Shown here piece by piece: positions 36,768 through 46,695 of a DNA stretch of 64,000 nucleotides (its first letter is position 1; each line of letters opens with the position of its first letter). Below the pieces are notes generated by a model. The model did no database searches, was not told the origin of the DNA, and saw only the letters and a list, made by a program, of their open reading frames with translations. The DNA is from Levilactobacillus senmaizukei DSM 21775 = NBRC 103853. GTDB taxonomy: Bacteria; Bacillota; Bacilli; Lactobacillales; Lactobacillaceae. The stretch lies in contig NZ_BCWD01000004.1 of the NCBI RefSeq assembly GCF_001592085.1, positions 1-64,000 on the forward strand, given 5' to 3'. The translations under genes were made by a program, and so were the position numbers.

Positions 36768-37304
36768 GTGAGTCGTATTGGTTATAAGACTGTTAATGTT
36801 CCTGAAGGCGTTGAAGTTAAACGCGACGGCGATCAAGTAACTGTTAAAGGTCCTAAGGGTGAATTAACCCGGACGTTCTCTAACGTTATTTCAATGAAGA
36901 TTAGTGACGGTGCCGTTGATTTCGACCGTCCTGACAACAACAACAAAACCCGTGCACTTCACGGGACGATGCGTGCCAACTTAAACAACATGGTTGAAGG
37001 TGTTGCTAAGGGCTTCGCAAAGACCTTGAAGCTGGTCGGTGTTGGTTACCGTGTTCAAGCTAAGGGTAAGACTTTGGTATTGAGCGTTGGTTATTCTAAC
37101 CCTGTTGAAATGGCTATTCCTGAAACCTTGGACGTCAAGGTTCCAGATAACACCACTATCAACATTTCCGGTATCAGTAAGCAAGAAGTCGGTGACTTCG
37201 CTGCTGAAATTCGTGCCGTTCGTTCACCAGAACCTTACAAAGGTAAGGGTATCCGTTACGAAAACGAATATGTTCGAATTCGTGAAGGTAAAACTGGTAA
37301 GTAG
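36768..37304 (+). CDS. rplF: 50S ribosomal protein L6
   Basis: A 178-residue protein with duplicated domains: [17 protein letters not shown], then [17 protein letters not shown] near the C-terminus. GTG start at 36768 after AGGAGGTG. Confidence 0.99.
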   Translation: MSRIGYKTVNVPEGVEVKRDGDQVTVKGPKGELTRTFSNVISMKISDGAVDFDRPDNNNKTRALHGTMRANLNNMVEGVAKGFAKTLKLVGVGYRVQAKGKTLVLSVGYSNPVEMAIPETLDVKVPDNTTINISGISKQEVGDFAAEIRAVRSPEPYKGKGIRYENEYVRIREGKTGK

Positions 37305-37347
37305 TATCGCAGCTTAATGCTGATAATTTTACAAAGAGGTGACTATT

Positions 37348-37704
37348 TTGATTACTAAACCAGATAAAAACAAAACACGTCAAAAGCGTCATATGCGTGT
37401 TCGTAACAAAATTTCTGGGAATGCTGAACGCCCACGCTTAAACGTTTTCCGCTCTAACAAAAACATCTACGCTCAAGTCATTGATGACGTAGCGGGTGTC
37501 ACGCTTGTTAGTGCCTCGACGTTAGATAGCGAAGTAAGCGAAGCAAACAAGACCGACGAAGCTAAGGCTGTTGGTGCTTTGGTTGCCAAGCGTGCTGTCG
37601 AAAAGAAAATTACCAATGTAGTGTTTGATCGTGGCGGGTACTTATACCACGGCCGTGTTCAAGCATTGGCAGAAGCTGCTCGCGAAAACGGGCTTAAATT
37701 TTAA
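37348..37704 (+). CDS. rplR: 50S ribosomal protein L18
   Basis: A 118-residue 5S rRNA-binding protein. The family start [11 protein letters not shown] corresponds to TTG 37348, with AAGAGGTG upstream; the GTG inside that site at 37339 is unlikely. [19 protein letters not shown] and [21 protein letters not shown] are diagnostic. Confidence 0.97.
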   Translation: MITKPDKNKTRQKRHMRVRNKISGNAERPRLNVFRSNKNIYAQVIDDVAGVTLVSASTLDSEVSEANKTDEAKAVGALVAKRAVEKKITNVVFDRGGYLYHGRVQALAEAARENGLKF

Positions 37705-37726
37705 CAGTAAGGAGGAATAACCACAC

Positions 37727-38230
37727 ATGGCAAAATTTATTGATCCCGACAAGTTAGAACTTGAAGACAACGTTGTTGCTATCAACCGGATTACTAAGGT
37801 TGTAAAAGGTGGCCGTCGTCTACGGTTTTCTGCGCTTGTAATTGTCGGCGATAAGAACGGTCACGTTGGCTTTGGTACTGGTAAAGCTCAAGAAGTCCCA
37901 GAAGCTATTCGTAAGGCTGTTGAAGCCGCACGTAAGAACCTGATCGAAGTTCCAATCGTGGGAACGACCATTCCTCACGAAGTACTTGGTGAATATGGTG
38001 GGGGCAAGATTATGTTGAAGCCTGCCGCTGAAGGTTCTGGAGTTACCGCTGGTGGTTCAGTTCGTTCCGTCATGGAATTAGCTGGGGTTGCCGACGTTAC
38101 TTCAAAGCGTTTAGGTTCTAACACACCGGTCAACGCAGTTCGGGCCACTTTTGCTGGCTTAGCTGAGTTGAAGCGGGCTGAAGAAGTTGCCGCTCTCCGT
38201 GGTGTCTCTCTTCAACACTTAGCTGAATAA
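37727..38230 (+). CDS. rpsE: 30S ribosomal protein S5
   Basis: A 167-residue decoding-fidelity protein with the dsRNA-binding-like loop [11 protein letters not shown]-type sequence ([17 protein letters not shown]) where spectinomycin mutations map, unchanged, and [25 protein letters not shown] precedes ATG 37727. Confidence 0.99.
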   Translation: MAKFIDPDKLELEDNVVAINRITKVVKGGRRLRFSALVIVGDKNGHVGFGTGKAQEVPEAIRKAVEAARKNLIEVPIVGTTIPHEVLGEYGGGKIMLKPAAEGSGVTAGGSVRSVMELAGVADVTSKRLGSNTPVNAVRATFAGLAELKRAEEVAALRGVSLQHLAE

Positions 38231-38244
38231 GGAGGGGTATTAAA

Positions 38245-38427
38245 ATGGCTCAATTAAAAGTTACTTTAATTCATAGTGTTGCTCACCGCCTCCCTAAACA
38301 GCGTAAGATTGTGGAAGCAATGGGTTTAAATCGGATTAACAGCACGGTTATCCAACCAGATAACGCGGCTACTCGCGGTGCGCTTTTCCAGATTGCTCAC
38401 TTGATTAAGGTTGAAGAAGTTAAGTAG
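38245..38427 (+). CDS. rpmD: 50S ribosomal protein L30
   Basis: A 60-residue protein, [11 protein letters not shown] then [30 protein letters not shown] precedes ATG 38245, 14 bp after rpsE. Confidence 0.99.
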   Translation: MAQLKVTLIHSVAHRLPKQRKIVEAMGLNRINSTVIQPDNAATRGALFQIAHLIKVEEVK

Positions 38428-38462
38428 TTCTAATATCATTAAATAAGGAGGTGCGCAATAGC

Positions 38463-38897
38463 ATGAAGTTGAATGAATTAAAACCTGCTGAAGGCTCACG
38501 GAAGGTTCGTAACCGGGTAGGTCGTGGTGATTCATCTGGTAATGGTAAGACCGCTGGTCGTGGCCAAAAAGGTCAAAAAGCTCGTAGCAAAACTCGTCTG
38601 GGTTTTGAAGGGGGCCAAATGCCATTATATCGTCGGATCCCAAAGCGTGGGTTTACCAACATTAACCGTAAGGAATTTGCTGTCGTAAACTTAGTTGCTT
38701 TGAACGTCTTTGATGATGGTGCTGAAGTGACTCCAGCTGCCTTGGTTGAAGCCGGTATCGTTAAAAACGAAAAGGCTGGCATCAAGATCTTAGGTAACGG
38801 TGAGTTAACGAAGAAGTTGACGGTTAAGGCTGCCAAATTCTCCAAGTCAGCTGCCGAAGCTATCGAAGCTGCTGGTGGTAAGACTGAGGTGATCTAA
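38463..38897 (+). CDS. rplO: 50S ribosomal protein L15
   Basis: A 144-residue protein, [14 protein letters not shown], glycine-rich [20 protein letters not shown], and [20 protein letters not shown] 38463 is chosen over GTG 38451, which is inside the ribosome-binding site AAGGAGGTG. Its stop overlaps the secY start. Confidence 0.98.
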   Translation: MKLNELKPAEGSRKVRNRVGRGDSSGNGKTAGRGQKGQKARSKTRLGFEGGQMPLYRRIPKRGFTNINRKEFAVVNLVALNVFDDGAEVTPAALVEAGIVKNEKAGIKILGNGELTKKLTVKAAKFSKSAAEAIEAAGGKTEVI

Positions 38898-40207
38898 TGC
38901 TATCAAGCTTGAAAAACGCCTTTAAGATTAAAGATATCCGTAATAAGATTCTCTTTACTCTAATGGTTTTGATTGTCTTTCGGTTGGGTACCTACATTAC
39001 TGTCCCCGGCATTAACGCAAAGGCACTTCAAAGCGTTGCGTCTTCTGGATTGGTTAGTATTCTAGATACCTTTAGTGGTGGTGGATTGTCTAACTATTCT
39101 ATCTTTGCGATGGGGGTTTCGCCCTACATCACCGCACAAATCGTTATTCAATTGCTACAAATGGACATCGTTCCGCGCTTCGTTGAATGGAGCAAGCAGG
39201 GTGATGTTGGTCGGCGTAAGCTGAACCAAGCAACACGGTACTTAGCGATTGTTTTGGCTTTTGTTCAATCAATCGGGATTACTGCTGGTTTTAGTGCCTT
39301 AAGTTCACTAAAGCTGGTTCAAAATCCAAGTATCCAAACATACTTTGCCATTGGGTTAATCCTCACTGGTGGGACCATGTTGACAACCTGGATGGGTGAT
39401 ATGATTACCGACCGGGGCTTGGGTAACGGCGTTTCGATGATTATCTTTGCCGGGATTATTGCCCGGACACCGCAATCCGTTTACCAACTTTACAAGACTT
39501 ACTTCGTAGATGCTGCTACGGGAACTATTTGGAAGAGTGTGCTGTTCTTAGTTGCTTTACTGGTTCTAGTGCTGATCGTTGTGACCTTCGTAACGTGGGT
39601 CCAACAGGCCGAACGTCGGGTGCCGATTCAATACACGCGTCGAGTTTCCGGTTCAGCTGATAACAGTTACTTACCTCTGAAGGTTAACGTTGCCGGTGTT
39701 ATTCCAGTTATCTTTGCTAGTTCGTTTATTGCCACGCCTCAAACTATTTTGATGGCGTTCCAAAACACTCACTCCCAAGATGCCTGGTACCAGACGCTGA
39801 CCAACATCTTTAATATGCAAACGCCAGATGGTGCTACTTTGTACACAGTTCTGATCGTTGTGTTCACGTTCTTCTATGCGTTCGTTCAGGTTAACCCTGA
39901 AAAGTTAGCCGAGAACCTCCAAAAGCAGGGGAGTTATATCCCAGGCGTTTGGCCAGGTCACGAAACACAGTCATACGTTTCCAATTTGTTGATGCGCCTC
40001 AGCACTGTTGGGGCCCTCTTCCTTGGGTTCGTATCCTTACTTCCGTTAGTTGCCCAGAACCTCTGGGACTTAAACGAATCAATTGGTTTAGGTGGTACCA
40101 GCCTCTTAATTGTGGTTGGGGTTGCCATTGAAACTATGCGCCAAGTTGACGGATTAATGATGAAGCGCGAATACGTTGGCTTTATCCAAGATCCAGAACC
40201 AGCTTAA
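38897..40207 (+). CDS. secY: Preprotein translocase subunit SecY
   Basis: A 436-residue, ten-helix channel of the Sec translocon. Family signatures GVSPYITAQIVIQLLQMDIVP, split here as GVSPYITAQ and LLQMDIVP, and the cytoplasmic loop GWQQAERRVPIQ-type VQQAERRVPIQYTRR are present. Partners are SecE, SecG and SecA. ATG 38897 overlaps the rplO stop by one base, so it is translationally coupled. A hairpin with a T-rich tail follows before adk. Confidence 0.99.
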   Translation: MLSSLKNAFKIKDIRNKILFTLMVLIVFRLGTYITVPGINAKALQSVASSGLVSILDTFSGGGLSNYSIFAMGVSPYITAQIVIQLLQMDIVPRFVEWSKQGDVGRRKLNQATRYLAIVLAFVQSIGITAGFSALSSLKLVQNPSIQTYFAIGLILTGGTMLTTWMGDMITDRGLGNGVSMIIFAGIIARTPQSVYQLYKTYFVDAATGTIWKSVLFLVALLVLVLIVVTFVTWVQQAERRVPIQYTRRVSGSADNSYLPLKVNVAGVIPVIFASSFIATPQTILMAFQNTHSQDAWYQTLTNIFNMQTPDGATLYTVLIVVFTFFYAFVQVNPEKLAENLQKQGSYIPGVWPGHETQSYVSNLLMRLSTVGALFLGFVSLLPLVAQNLWDLNESIGLGGTSLLIVVGVAIETMRQVDGLMMKREYVGFIQDPEPA

Positions 40208-40217
40208 TGAGTTTCCA

Positions 40218-40259
40218 GCGGGTGTGTTGATTCTATTAGCACACCTGCTTGTGTTTTTC
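40218..40259 (+). terminator. Partial terminator between secY and adk
   Basis: GCGGGTGTG (40218-40226) pairs with CACACCTGC (40240-40248), followed by TTGTGTTTTT. It is likely leaky, since no promoter for adk is visible after it. Confidence 0.6.
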
Positions 40260-40291
40260 AGGCGAATAATTTCGAAGTAAGGAGAATGAAC

Positions 40292-40951
40292 ATGACAGCA
40301 ATGAATTTAATTCTCATGGGTCTGCCGGGTGCCGGTAAAGGAACGCAAGCTGAAAAGATTATCAAAGAATTCAATTTGCCACATATTTCAACGGGAGATA
40401 TTTTCCGTGCGGCAATGAAGGATGAAACTGAGATGGGCTTGGCTGCGAAGAAATTTATCGACAAGGGTGAATTGGTACCGGACGAAGTTACTAATGGCAT
40501 CGTTCGTGACCGGTTGGCCAAAGACGATACTCAAGATGGGTTCATGTTGGATGGTTTTCCTCGTTCCATCGTTCAAGCCGAGGCGCTCGATACGTTTGGG
40601 CCTGAACTTGGACGGACCATCAACGCCGTGATTAATATCCACGTCGAACCAGATGTCTTGGTCGAACGGCTTTCGGTTCGTTACATCTGCCGCACTTGTG
40701 GTGCGACGTACCATAAGCTCTACAAGCAGCCTAAGGTCGAAGGTACCTGTGATGTTTGTGGAGGTCATGACTTCTATCAACGTGAGGACGATAAGCCGGA
40801 AACGGTTAAGAACCGGTTAGCGGTTAATTTAAAGATGAATACACCGTTGATTGATTACTACACCAAGAAAAACTTACTGTTCACTGTTGATGGTGACCGG
40901 GACATCGATGATGTTTACGTCGACATTGAAAAGATCCTGAAAAACCTGTAG
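40292..40951 (+). CDS. adk: Adenylate kinase
   Basis: A 219-residue enzyme catalysing AMP + ATP = 2 ADP. P-loop GLPGAGKGT at 10-18, the AMP site [10 protein letters not shown], and the Gram-positive-type zinc lid with C133, C136, C153 and C156. ATG 40292 is 7 bp from GGAG; ATG 40286 is too close and ATG 40301 rather far. Methionine aminopeptidase (map), which often follows adk in Bacillus, is absent here. Confidence 0.98.
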   Translation: MTAMNLILMGLPGAGKGTQAEKIIKEFNLPHISTGDIFRAAMKDETEMGLAAKKFIDKGELVPDEVTNGIVRDRLAKDDTQDGFMLDGFPRSIVQAEALDTFGPELGRTINAVINIHVEPDVLVERLSVRYICRTCGATYHKLYKQPKVEGTCDVCGGHDFYQREDDKPETVKNRLAVNLKMNTPLIDYYTKKNLLFTVDGDRDIDDVYVDIEKILKNL

Positions 40952-40964
40952 GAATCTCTCGTTC

Positions 40965-40993
40965 TTGCGTCCACGTGAGAAATGTGGTAGACT
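40965..40993 (+). promoter_or_regulatory. Promoter before infA
   Basis: TTGCGT (40965-40970), 17 bp, TAGACT (40988-40993) with extended TG. It would let infA-rpmJ-rpsM-rpsK-rpoA-rplQ be transcribed separately. Confidence 0.65.
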
Positions 40994-41007
40994 TATTCAG
41001 GTTTAGC

Positions 41008-41095
41008 CTGCAAATGGCACTTTTATGCTGTCTGCAGGCGCTGGGTGGGAGCAAGATCCTTGTTCCTACCGCTTTTACGTGTATTTTACACGCAA
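41008..41095 (+). promoter_or_regulatory. Three-hairpin leader of infA
   Basis: Three consecutive stems: GCCTGCA (41008) with TGCAGGC (ending about 41039), a perfect 12-bp stem 41044-41055 / 41059-41070 followed by GCTTTT, and CGTGTA/TACACG around 41080-41092 just before the infA ribosome-binding site. The middle hairpin resembles a terminator. Positions of the first stem are approximate. Confidence 0.6.
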
Positions 41096-41113
41096 TTAAA
41101 AGGAGGTACTTTC

Positions 41114-41332
41114 GTGGCGAAGAGCGATGTCATCGAAGTCGAAGGTAAAGTTACCGAAACATTACCTAACGCAACGTTTCGGGTCGAATTAGAGAACGGT
41201 CATGAAATTCTCGCTCACGTTTCTGGTAAGATCCGGATGCACTACATCCGTATTCTGCCTGGTGATCGAGTAACTGTTGAAATGTCACCGTATGACTTGT
41301 CCAAAGGCCGGATTACTTATCGCTTTAAGTAA
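41114..41332 (+). CDS. infA: Translation initiation factor IF-1
   Basis: A 72-residue OB-fold factor occupying the ribosomal A site at initiation: [33 protein letters not shown]-type [20 protein letters not shown] 41114 follows AAAAGGAGGT; upstream open frame is leader RNA. Confidence 0.98.
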   Translation: MAKSDVIEVEGKVTETLPNATFRVELENGHEILAHVSGKIRMHYIRILPGDRVTVEMSPYDLSKGRITYRFK

Positions 41333-41361
41333 CGGTTAGGACTGATGTAGGAGGGATACTC

Positions 41362-41481
41362 ATGAAGGTAAGACCATCAGTTAAGCCAATGTGCGAACAC
41401 TGCAAGGTTATCAAGCGTAAGGGCCGAGTAATGGTTATTTGCTCAGCTAACCCTAAGCATAAACAACGCCAGGGTAAGTAA
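41362..41481 (+). CDS. rpmJ: 50S ribosomal protein L36
   Basis: A 39-residue zinc-binding protein: [20 protein letters not shown] at the start, ending PKHKQRQGK, with CEHC and the later Cys/His completing the zinc site. Two residues longer than the usual 37. GGAGGG precedes ATG 41362. Too short for most length cut-offs but unmistakable in sequence and position. Confidence 0.98.
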   Translation: MKVRPSVKPMCEHCKVIKRKGRVMVICSANPKHKQRQGK

Positions 41482-41507
41482 TTTCAATTTATAGGAGGTG
41501 CAATTAA

Positions 41508-41873
41508 ATGCCACGTATTGCTGGAGTGGATTTACCACGTGATAAGCGAATCGCTTATGGTTTGACTTACATTTTTGGAATTGGTATTAACACGGCACAC
41601 AAGATCATTGCTGATGCCGGAGTTTCTGAAGACGTTCGGGTTCGTGATTTAACGCCTGACCAAGAAGACAAGGTTCGTGCCGAAGTCGACAAGTACAAGG
41701 TCGAAGGGGATTTACGGCGTGAAGTTAGTCTGAACATTAAGAACTTACAAGAAATTGGTTCTTATCGTGGGATGCGTCACCGTCGTGGACTGCCTGTTCG
41801 CGGTCAACACACCAAAAACAATGCCCGCACTCGGAAGGGTAAAGCCGTTTCGATTGCCGGTAAGAAGAAGTAA
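41508..41873 (+). CDS. rpsM: 30S ribosomal protein S13
   Basis: A 121-residue 30S head protein: [28 protein letters not shown], and the basic C-terminal tail [24 protein letters not shown] precedes ATG 41508. Confidence 0.99.
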   Translation: MPRIAGVDLPRDKRIAYGLTYIFGIGINTAHKIIADAGVSEDVRVRDLTPDQEDKVRAEVDKYKVEGDLRREVSLNIKNLQEIGSYRGMRHRRGLPVRGQHTKNNARTRKGKAVSIAGKKK

Positions 41874-41890
41874 GGGAGGTTTATCACTTT

Positions 41891-42280
41891 ATGGCTACTA
41901 GAAAAACTAGTCGCAAGCGCCGGGTCAAGAAGAATATTGAAGCCGGTGTTGCACATATCCATGCTACGTTTAACAACACATTGGTCATGATTACTGACGT
42001 TCAAGGGAACGCTATCGCCTGGTCATCAGCCGGTGCATTAGGTTTCAAGGGTAGTCGGAAGTCAACGCCATTCGCTGCTCAAATGGCCGCTGAAGCTGCT
42101 GCTAAGGCATCACAAGAACACGGTATCAAGTCTGTTGAAGTTGCTGTCAAAGGTCCTGGTTCAGGACGTGAAGCTGCAATCCGGGCAATCCAGGCTGCTG
42201 GCATTGAAATCTCAGCTATTCGAGACGTTACGCCAGTTCCTCATAATGGTACTCGTCCTCCAAAGCGCCGTCGGGTTTAG
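41891..42280 (+). CDS. rpsK: 30S ribosomal protein S11
   Basis: A 129-residue platform protein: [18 protein letters not shown], the typical [12 protein letters not shown] and the C-terminal [24 protein letters not shown] precedes ATG 41891. Confidence 0.99.
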   Translation: MATRKTSRKRRVKKNIEAGVAHIHATFNNTLVMITDVQGNAIAWSSAGALGFKGSRKSTPFAAQMAAEAAAKASQEHGIKSVEVAVKGPGSGREAAIRAIQAAGIEISAIRDVTPVPHNGTRPPKRRRV

Positions 42281-42368
42281 TCGTGAGCGTTTCATTAATG
42301 AGGGCAACCTTCATGATGGGATTGACTTATAGAAGCTCAACGCGGTTTGAAAGGGGTAAACGATAAGA

Positions 42369-43319
42369 ATGATTGAATTTGAAAAGCCTAACATTCATAA
42401 AATTGATGAGAGTAACAACTACGGTAAGATTGTTGTTGAACCGTTAGAACGTGGTTACGGGACAACGCTTGGCAACTCTTTACGGCGGATCTTACTTTCT
42501 TCATTACCTGGTGCAGCTGTTACCAGCATTCAAATCGACGGGGTTCTGCATGAGTTTTCAACTGTAGAAGGAGTCGTTGAAGACGTCACGCAAATCATCT
42601 TAAATGTTAAGAAGATTGCGTTGAAGTTAAACGGTTCTGACGATCAGGAAGAAACAATGGAGATTAACGTTAAAGGACCTGCACAAGTCACTGCCGGTGA
42701 CATTGTAACGGGTGCTGATGTTGATGTTCTGAACCCAGATCTGTACATTGCTACGGTTGCCGATGGGGCAACGTTCCATATGCGGATGACGGCGGACAAG
42801 GGTCGGGGCTATGTTTCTGCTGACGAGAATAAAGCTCGTAACACGGACATGCCTATCGGCGTTTTGGCTGTTGATTCCATTTATACCCCAATCGAACGGG
42901 TTAACTACCAAGTAGAGAATGCACGGGTTGGCCAGCGGGCTGACTACGATAAATTGACCCTGGATGTTTGGACAAACGGTTCAATTAATCCAAGCGAAGC
43001 CATTGCATTGGCTGCTAAGATCTTGACCGAACATCTGGCTATGTTTGTCGATTTGACCGACGAAGCTAAGAATGCGGAAATCATGGTTGAAAAGGAAGAG
43101 ACTCACAAGGAAAAGATGCTTGAGATGACCATCGAAGAGCTTGACTTGTCCGTCCGTTCTTACAACTGCTTGAAACGTGCTGGTATCAACACGGTTCAAG
43201 AATTGAACAACAAGACCGAAGCAGACATGATGAAGGTTCGTAACTTGGGTCGCAAGTCCCTTGAAGAAGTCAAAGCTAAGTTAGCCGACTTAGGTTTATC
43301 ACTTCGGAAGGAAGACTAA
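42369..43319 (+). CDS. rpoA: DNA-directed RNA polymerase subunit alpha
   Basis: A 316-residue subunit. The N-terminal assembly domain contains [21 protein letters not shown] (parts [10 protein letters not shown] and RRILLSS), followed by a linker and the C-terminal domain [31 protein letters not shown], which contacts UP elements and regulators. GAAAGGGG precedes ATG 42369. An 88-bp spacer with no clear signal separates it from rpsK. Confidence 0.99.
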   Translation: MIEFEKPNIHKIDESNNYGKIVVEPLERGYGTTLGNSLRRILLSSLPGAAVTSIQIDGVLHEFSTVEGVVEDVTQIILNVKKIALKLNGSDDQEETMEINVKGPAQVTAGDIVTGADVDVLNPDLYIATVADGATFHMRMTADKGRGYVSADENKARNTDMPIGVLAVDSIYTPIERVNYQVENARVGQRADYDKLTLDVWTNGSINPSEAIALAAKILTEHLAMFVDLTDEAKNAEIMVEKEETHKEKMLEMTIEELDLSVRSYNCLKRAGINTVQELNNKTEADMMKVRNLGRKSLEEVKAKLADLGLSLRKED

Positions 43320-43349
43320 TTTTAGACACTCAAAGGAGGGTTTCTGGTT

Positions 43350-43733
43350 ATGAGTTACCGTAAATTACAACGGACTAGTTCTCAACGTCGTGCCTTATTA
43401 CGCGATTTGACCACTAGTTTAATCTTGAACGGCCGCATCGAAACGACTGAAGCACGCGCTAAGGAAGTTCGGAAAACGGCTGACCAAATGATTACTTTAG
43501 GTAAGCAAGGCGACTTACATGCTCGTCGGCAAGCTGCTACTTTCATCCGTAACGTGGTTGCAGATGTTAAAGAAGATGGCGACGATGTTGTTGTTACCAG
43601 CGCATTACAAAAGGTATTCAGCGAATTAGCACCTAAGTACGCAGACCGTAAGGGTGGTTACACGCGTATCTTGAAGACGATGCCTCGTCGTGGTGATGGT
43701 GCCGCAATGGCTATCTTAGAATTCGTCGACTAA
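43350..43733 (+). CDS. rplQ: 50S ribosomal protein L17
   Basis: A 127-residue protein: [40 protein letters not shown], and C-terminal [22 protein letters not shown] precedes ATG 43350. Last gene of the alpha operon; a large structured 3' element follows. Confidence 0.99.
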   Translation: MSYRKLQRTSSQRRALLRDLTTSLILNGRIETTEARAKEVRKTADQMITLGKQGDLHARRQAATFIRNVVADVKEDGDDVVVTSALQKVFSELAPKYADRKGGYTRILKTMPRRGDGAAMAILEFVD

Positions 43734-43797
43734 CCTTGTTTAGTTTGCAATTCAGGGAGTAATCGCATCCCTAAACGCGATTCACAATTTTCAAATT

Positions 43798-43904
43798 AAT
43801 CACTAGGACCATGTGGTATAGAGCGCTATGATGATGGAATTTCCGAGTCTAGCTTGAATGGGGGCTTTGCCTCAGCGCCGCTGGTTTGTTAGTGATTTTT
43901 TTTG
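43798..43904 (+). ncRNA. Structured 3' element after rplQ (L17 downstream element-like) ending in a terminator
   Basis: AATCACTA (43798-43805) closes with TAGTGATT (43890-43897) and runs into T8, so the whole 100-nt domain ends as an intrinsic terminator. Inside are four small hairpins: ACCATGTGGT, ATAGAGCGCTAT, GGC-TTT-GCC and CAGC-GCC-GCTG. A conserved RNA called the L17 downstream element is known in the 3' UTR of rplQ operons in Lactobacillales; location and architecture match. Assignment to that family needs a covariance search. Confidence 0.65.
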
Positions 43905-44208
43905 TACATAAAATTAAGCTCATCCGGTTTAACAAGGCAGGGCTAATGCTAACCAGTCAGTTCGCATTAGAGTGGTCGTGTTGGACACTGGTGGGCTTTA
44001 TTTGCAGCTTGGGCAGAACTATTCGTGACGGACTGAGGACGGCTTAGAGTGGTTGATATTACCTTTCTAGTACATAAAGTTTTGTGGTCGCCAATTGGCG
44101 GGAAAAATTCCAGCCAATTCAGCGCAATGTCGTCCAACCACTACGCCTGATGGTGAACTTTTGGTATAATAACGAGTGACTTTTAAATTAGAGGAGCGTG
44201 GACGGCGG
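43905..44208 (+). other. Non-coding spacer between rplQ and ecfA1
   Basis: No gene is visible. It contains two copies of GTACATAAA (near 43902 and 44070), a perfect 12-bp palindrome CGCCAATTGGCG (44099-44110), and an extended -10 promoter TGGTATAAT (TATAAT at 44165-44170) for the ecf genes without a clear -35. Confidence 0.6.
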
Positions 44209-45045
44209 ATGGATAATATCATTGAAGTTAAGCAGCTTACTTATCGTTACAGTGATCAAGAGCGGCCGGCACTCAGTGACATTAATTTTACCGTTCAGCC
44301 AGGTGAGTGGTTAGCGATTGTCGGCCACAATGGTAGCGGTAAATCGACGCTGGCTAAGTGTTTGGATGGCCTATTGCCATTTAGTGAAGGGACCGTTACA
44401 GTTGGTGGCACGACATTAACCGAGGAGACTGTCTGGACCGTACGGGAGCAGATCGGCATGATTTTCCAAAACCCCGATAACCAGTTCGTTGGTGCCACTG
44501 TTGAAGACGATGTGGCTTTTGGCTTGGAAAATCGTCAGGTTCCTCGTGATGAGATGATCCCGCGGGTGCAAGCGGCGTTGGATGAAGTGGGAATGGCCGA
44601 TTTTGCTCAACGACAACCGAGCTCGCTTTCTGGCGGGCAGAAACAACGAGTTGCCTTGGCAGGGATCGTAGCCATCACCCCGGACATTTTAATCTTAGAT
44701 GAGGCAACGAGTATGTTGGATCCACTAGGCCGGACCGCCATGTTGAAATTGGTTCGCCAGTTGCGACATGACCAAGACCTAACCGTGATTTCCATCACCC
44801 ACGATATTAATGAAGCGGCCGGGGCAGACCGCATCTTAGTGATCGACGATGGCAAGTTGGTTGAAGAGGCCTCACCGCAAGAGATCTTTTCTAAGGGAGA
44901 CCAACTGATTGCCCTAGGATTGGATATCCCTTTTGTAGCAAAATTGAAAGCGGCCCTGAAGACCAGGGGGATTGTGCCCCCTGCAGATTATCAGACGACG
45001 ACGGAAATGGAGGACTGGTTGTGGCGATCACTTTCGAACACGTAG
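44209..45045 (+). CDS. ecfA1: ECF transporter energy-coupling ATPase EcfA1
   Basis: A 278-residue ABC ATPase. Walker [10 protein letters not shown] at 39-47, Q-loop FQNPDNQF, signature LSGGQ at 140-144, Walker B ILILDE at 160-165, and switch His198. It pairs with EcfA2 and EcfT to power uptake of vitamins and metals bound by separate S components encoded elsewhere. ATG 44209 follows AGAGGAG at a somewhat long distance. Overlaps ecfA2 by 25 bp. Confidence 0.96.
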   Translation: MDNIIEVKQLTYRYSDQERPALSDINFTVQPGEWLAIVGHNGSGKSTLAKCLDGLLPFSEGTVTVGGTTLTEETVWTVREQIGMIFQNPDNQFVGATVEDDVAFGLENRQVPRDEMIPRVQAALDEVGMADFAQRQPSSLSGGQKQRVALAGIVAITPDILILDEATSMLDPLGRTAMLKLVRQLRHDQDLTVISITHDINEAAGADRILVIDDGKLVEEASPQEIFSKGDQLIALGLDIPFVAKLKAALKTRGIVPPADYQTTTEMEDWLWRSLSNT

Positions 45046-45893
45046 ATTTCACCTATCAGGCCGGAACACCAATGGCTAATCCGGCGTTAACGGACATTTC
45101 ATTTTCGGCTCCTGATAACTGTTTTCTAGCCATTATTGGACATACGGGTAGTGGTAAATCCACCTTGATTCAACAGATTAACGCACTGTTGAAGCCCACG
45201 GCCGGTCAGATTAAGATTGATGACTTCACCATTACTCCCAAGACGACTAATGCCGATTTGAAGCCATTACGACGCCACGTTGGGATGGTTTTTCAATTTC
45301 CAGAAAGCCAGTTATTTGCGGAGACGGTCCGACAGGATATTGCGTTTGGCCCCCAGAACTTCGGCATGAGTGAAGACGATGCGTTAGTATTGGCCGATAA
45401 GATGTTGGAAGATGTTGGCCTAAGCACGGTATATGCTGATCGGTCCCCCTTTGAATTATCGGGCGGCCAAATGCGGCGGGTAGCGATTGCTGGCGTGTTG
45501 GCTATGCAGCCTAAGGTGCTCATCCTAGATGAACCCACGGCCGGCTTGGACCCACAGGGGCGTCAGGAGATGATGAGTCTCTTTGAACGGCTCCATCGCG
45601 AACAGGGCCTGAGTATCATTTTGGTTACGCATCAGATGGAAGATGTTGCGCAGTATGCCGAAGAGGTTGCAGTGATGCGGCAGGGACGATTAGTAAAGTA
45701 TGGGGCAACGCGGGAGATCTTTGCCGATCCCCAGTGGTTAACCGAAAATCAGCTGGCAGAACCCATCGCCGCACAATTTGCGCAAAATCTGAGTCGCCGT
45801 GGAATAACCTGGTCAGCATGGCCCTTAACGGCCGAAGAGTTGGCGGATCAGTTAGCCAGTCAATGGCCAAAGGGGGAACGAACCGATGTCTAG
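45021..45893 (+). CDS. ecfA2: ECF transporter energy-coupling ATPase EcfA2
   Basis: A 290-residue ABC ATPase paralogous to EcfA1: Walker [10 protein letters not shown] at 40-48, Q-loop FQFPESQLF, signature LSGGQ at 146-150, Walker B VLILDEP at 166-172, switch His in [11 protein letters not shown] start at 45021 lies inside the end of ecfA1, giving translational coupling and likely equal synthesis of the two subunits. Confidence 0.96.
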   Translation: MAITFEHVDFTYQAGTPMANPALTDISFSAPDNCFLAIIGHTGSGKSTLIQQINALLKPTAGQIKIDDFTITPKTTNADLKPLRRHVGMVFQFPESQLFAETVRQDIAFGPQNFGMSEDDALVLADKMLEDVGLSTVYADRSPFELSGGQMRRVAIAGVLAMQPKVLILDEPTAGLDPQGRQEMMSLFERLHREQGLSIILVTHQMEDVAQYAEEVAVMRQGRLVKYGATREIFADPQWLTENQLAEPIAAQFAQNLSRRGITWSAWPLTAEELADQLASQWPKGERTDV

Positions 45894-46686
45894 TATCCTA
45901 TTCGGGCGTTATTTACCCCTTGATTCTGTGGTTCATCGCCTCGACCCGCGGGCCAAGCTCTTGTTAAGCTTCTTTTACATCGTTTTAGTCTTTATGGCTA
46001 ATAGCTTGTGGAGCTATGTTATTTTGGTCGCGATGACCTTGGGAGCCATTCTGGCCTCTAAGATTAATCTGGGATTCTTTTTGAAGGGCATTCGGCCCTT
46101 ACTGTGGCTGATTATTTTCACAGTGATTGTCCAGATGCTCTTTAGTCCAGTGGGCGGACATACCTACTTTCACTGGGCATTCTTGCGAATTACGACCCTG
46201 GGAATCATTACGGCTGGGATCATTGCGGTGCGGTTCCTATTGATTATTATGACCTCGACGTTATTGACGCTGACCACCCAGCCCTTGGATATTGCGACTG
46301 GGCTCGCTTCATTGATGAAACCCCTACGGTGGGTCAAGGTCCCCGTGGACACGCTGGCGATGATGTTATCAATTGCGTTACGGTTTGTGCCGACCTTGAT
46401 GGATGAGGCGGTCAAGATTATGAATGCCCAGCGTGCTCGGGGCGTGGACTTTGGCGAGGGAAACCTCTTTAAGCAAGCCCATTCCCTGATCCCGTTGATG
46501 ATTCCGTTATTTATGAGTGCCTTTAATCGGGCAGAAGATTTATCGATTGCGATGGAGGCTCGTGGTTACCAGGACAGTGAGCATCGCAGTCAGTACCGAA
46601 TTTTAACCTGGCATCGTCGTGATACGATCACCTGGTTAATTTTTGCCATTGGATTTGCGGCGATTCTGGTATTTCGTCGTTGGTAG
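45886..46686 (+). CDS. ecfT: ECF transporter transmembrane protein EcfT
   Basis: A 266-residue integral membrane scaffold with about five to six helices. The coupling helices bear the A-R-G motifs expected for EcfT: AQRARG ([10 protein letters not shown]) and MEARGY. They dock on EcfA1 and EcfA2. ATG 45886 overlaps the ecfA2 stop by 8 bp. The complete EcfA1-A2-T module here is shared among vitamin-specific S components; none is adjacent. Confidence 0.96.
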   Translation: MSSILFGRYLPLDSVVHRLDPRAKLLLSFFYIVLVFMANSLWSYVILVAMTLGAILASKINLGFFLKGIRPLLWLIIFTVIVQMLFSPVGGHTYFHWAFLRITTLGIITAGIIAVRFLLIIMTSTLLTLTTQPLDIATGLASLMKPLRWVKVPVDTLAMMLSIALRFVPTLMDEAVKIMNAQRARGVDFGEGNLFKQAHSLIPLMIPLFMSAFNRAEDLSIAMEARGYQDSEHRSQYRILTWHRRDTITWLIFAIGFAAILVFRRW

Positions 46687-46695
46687 GAGGAACCC

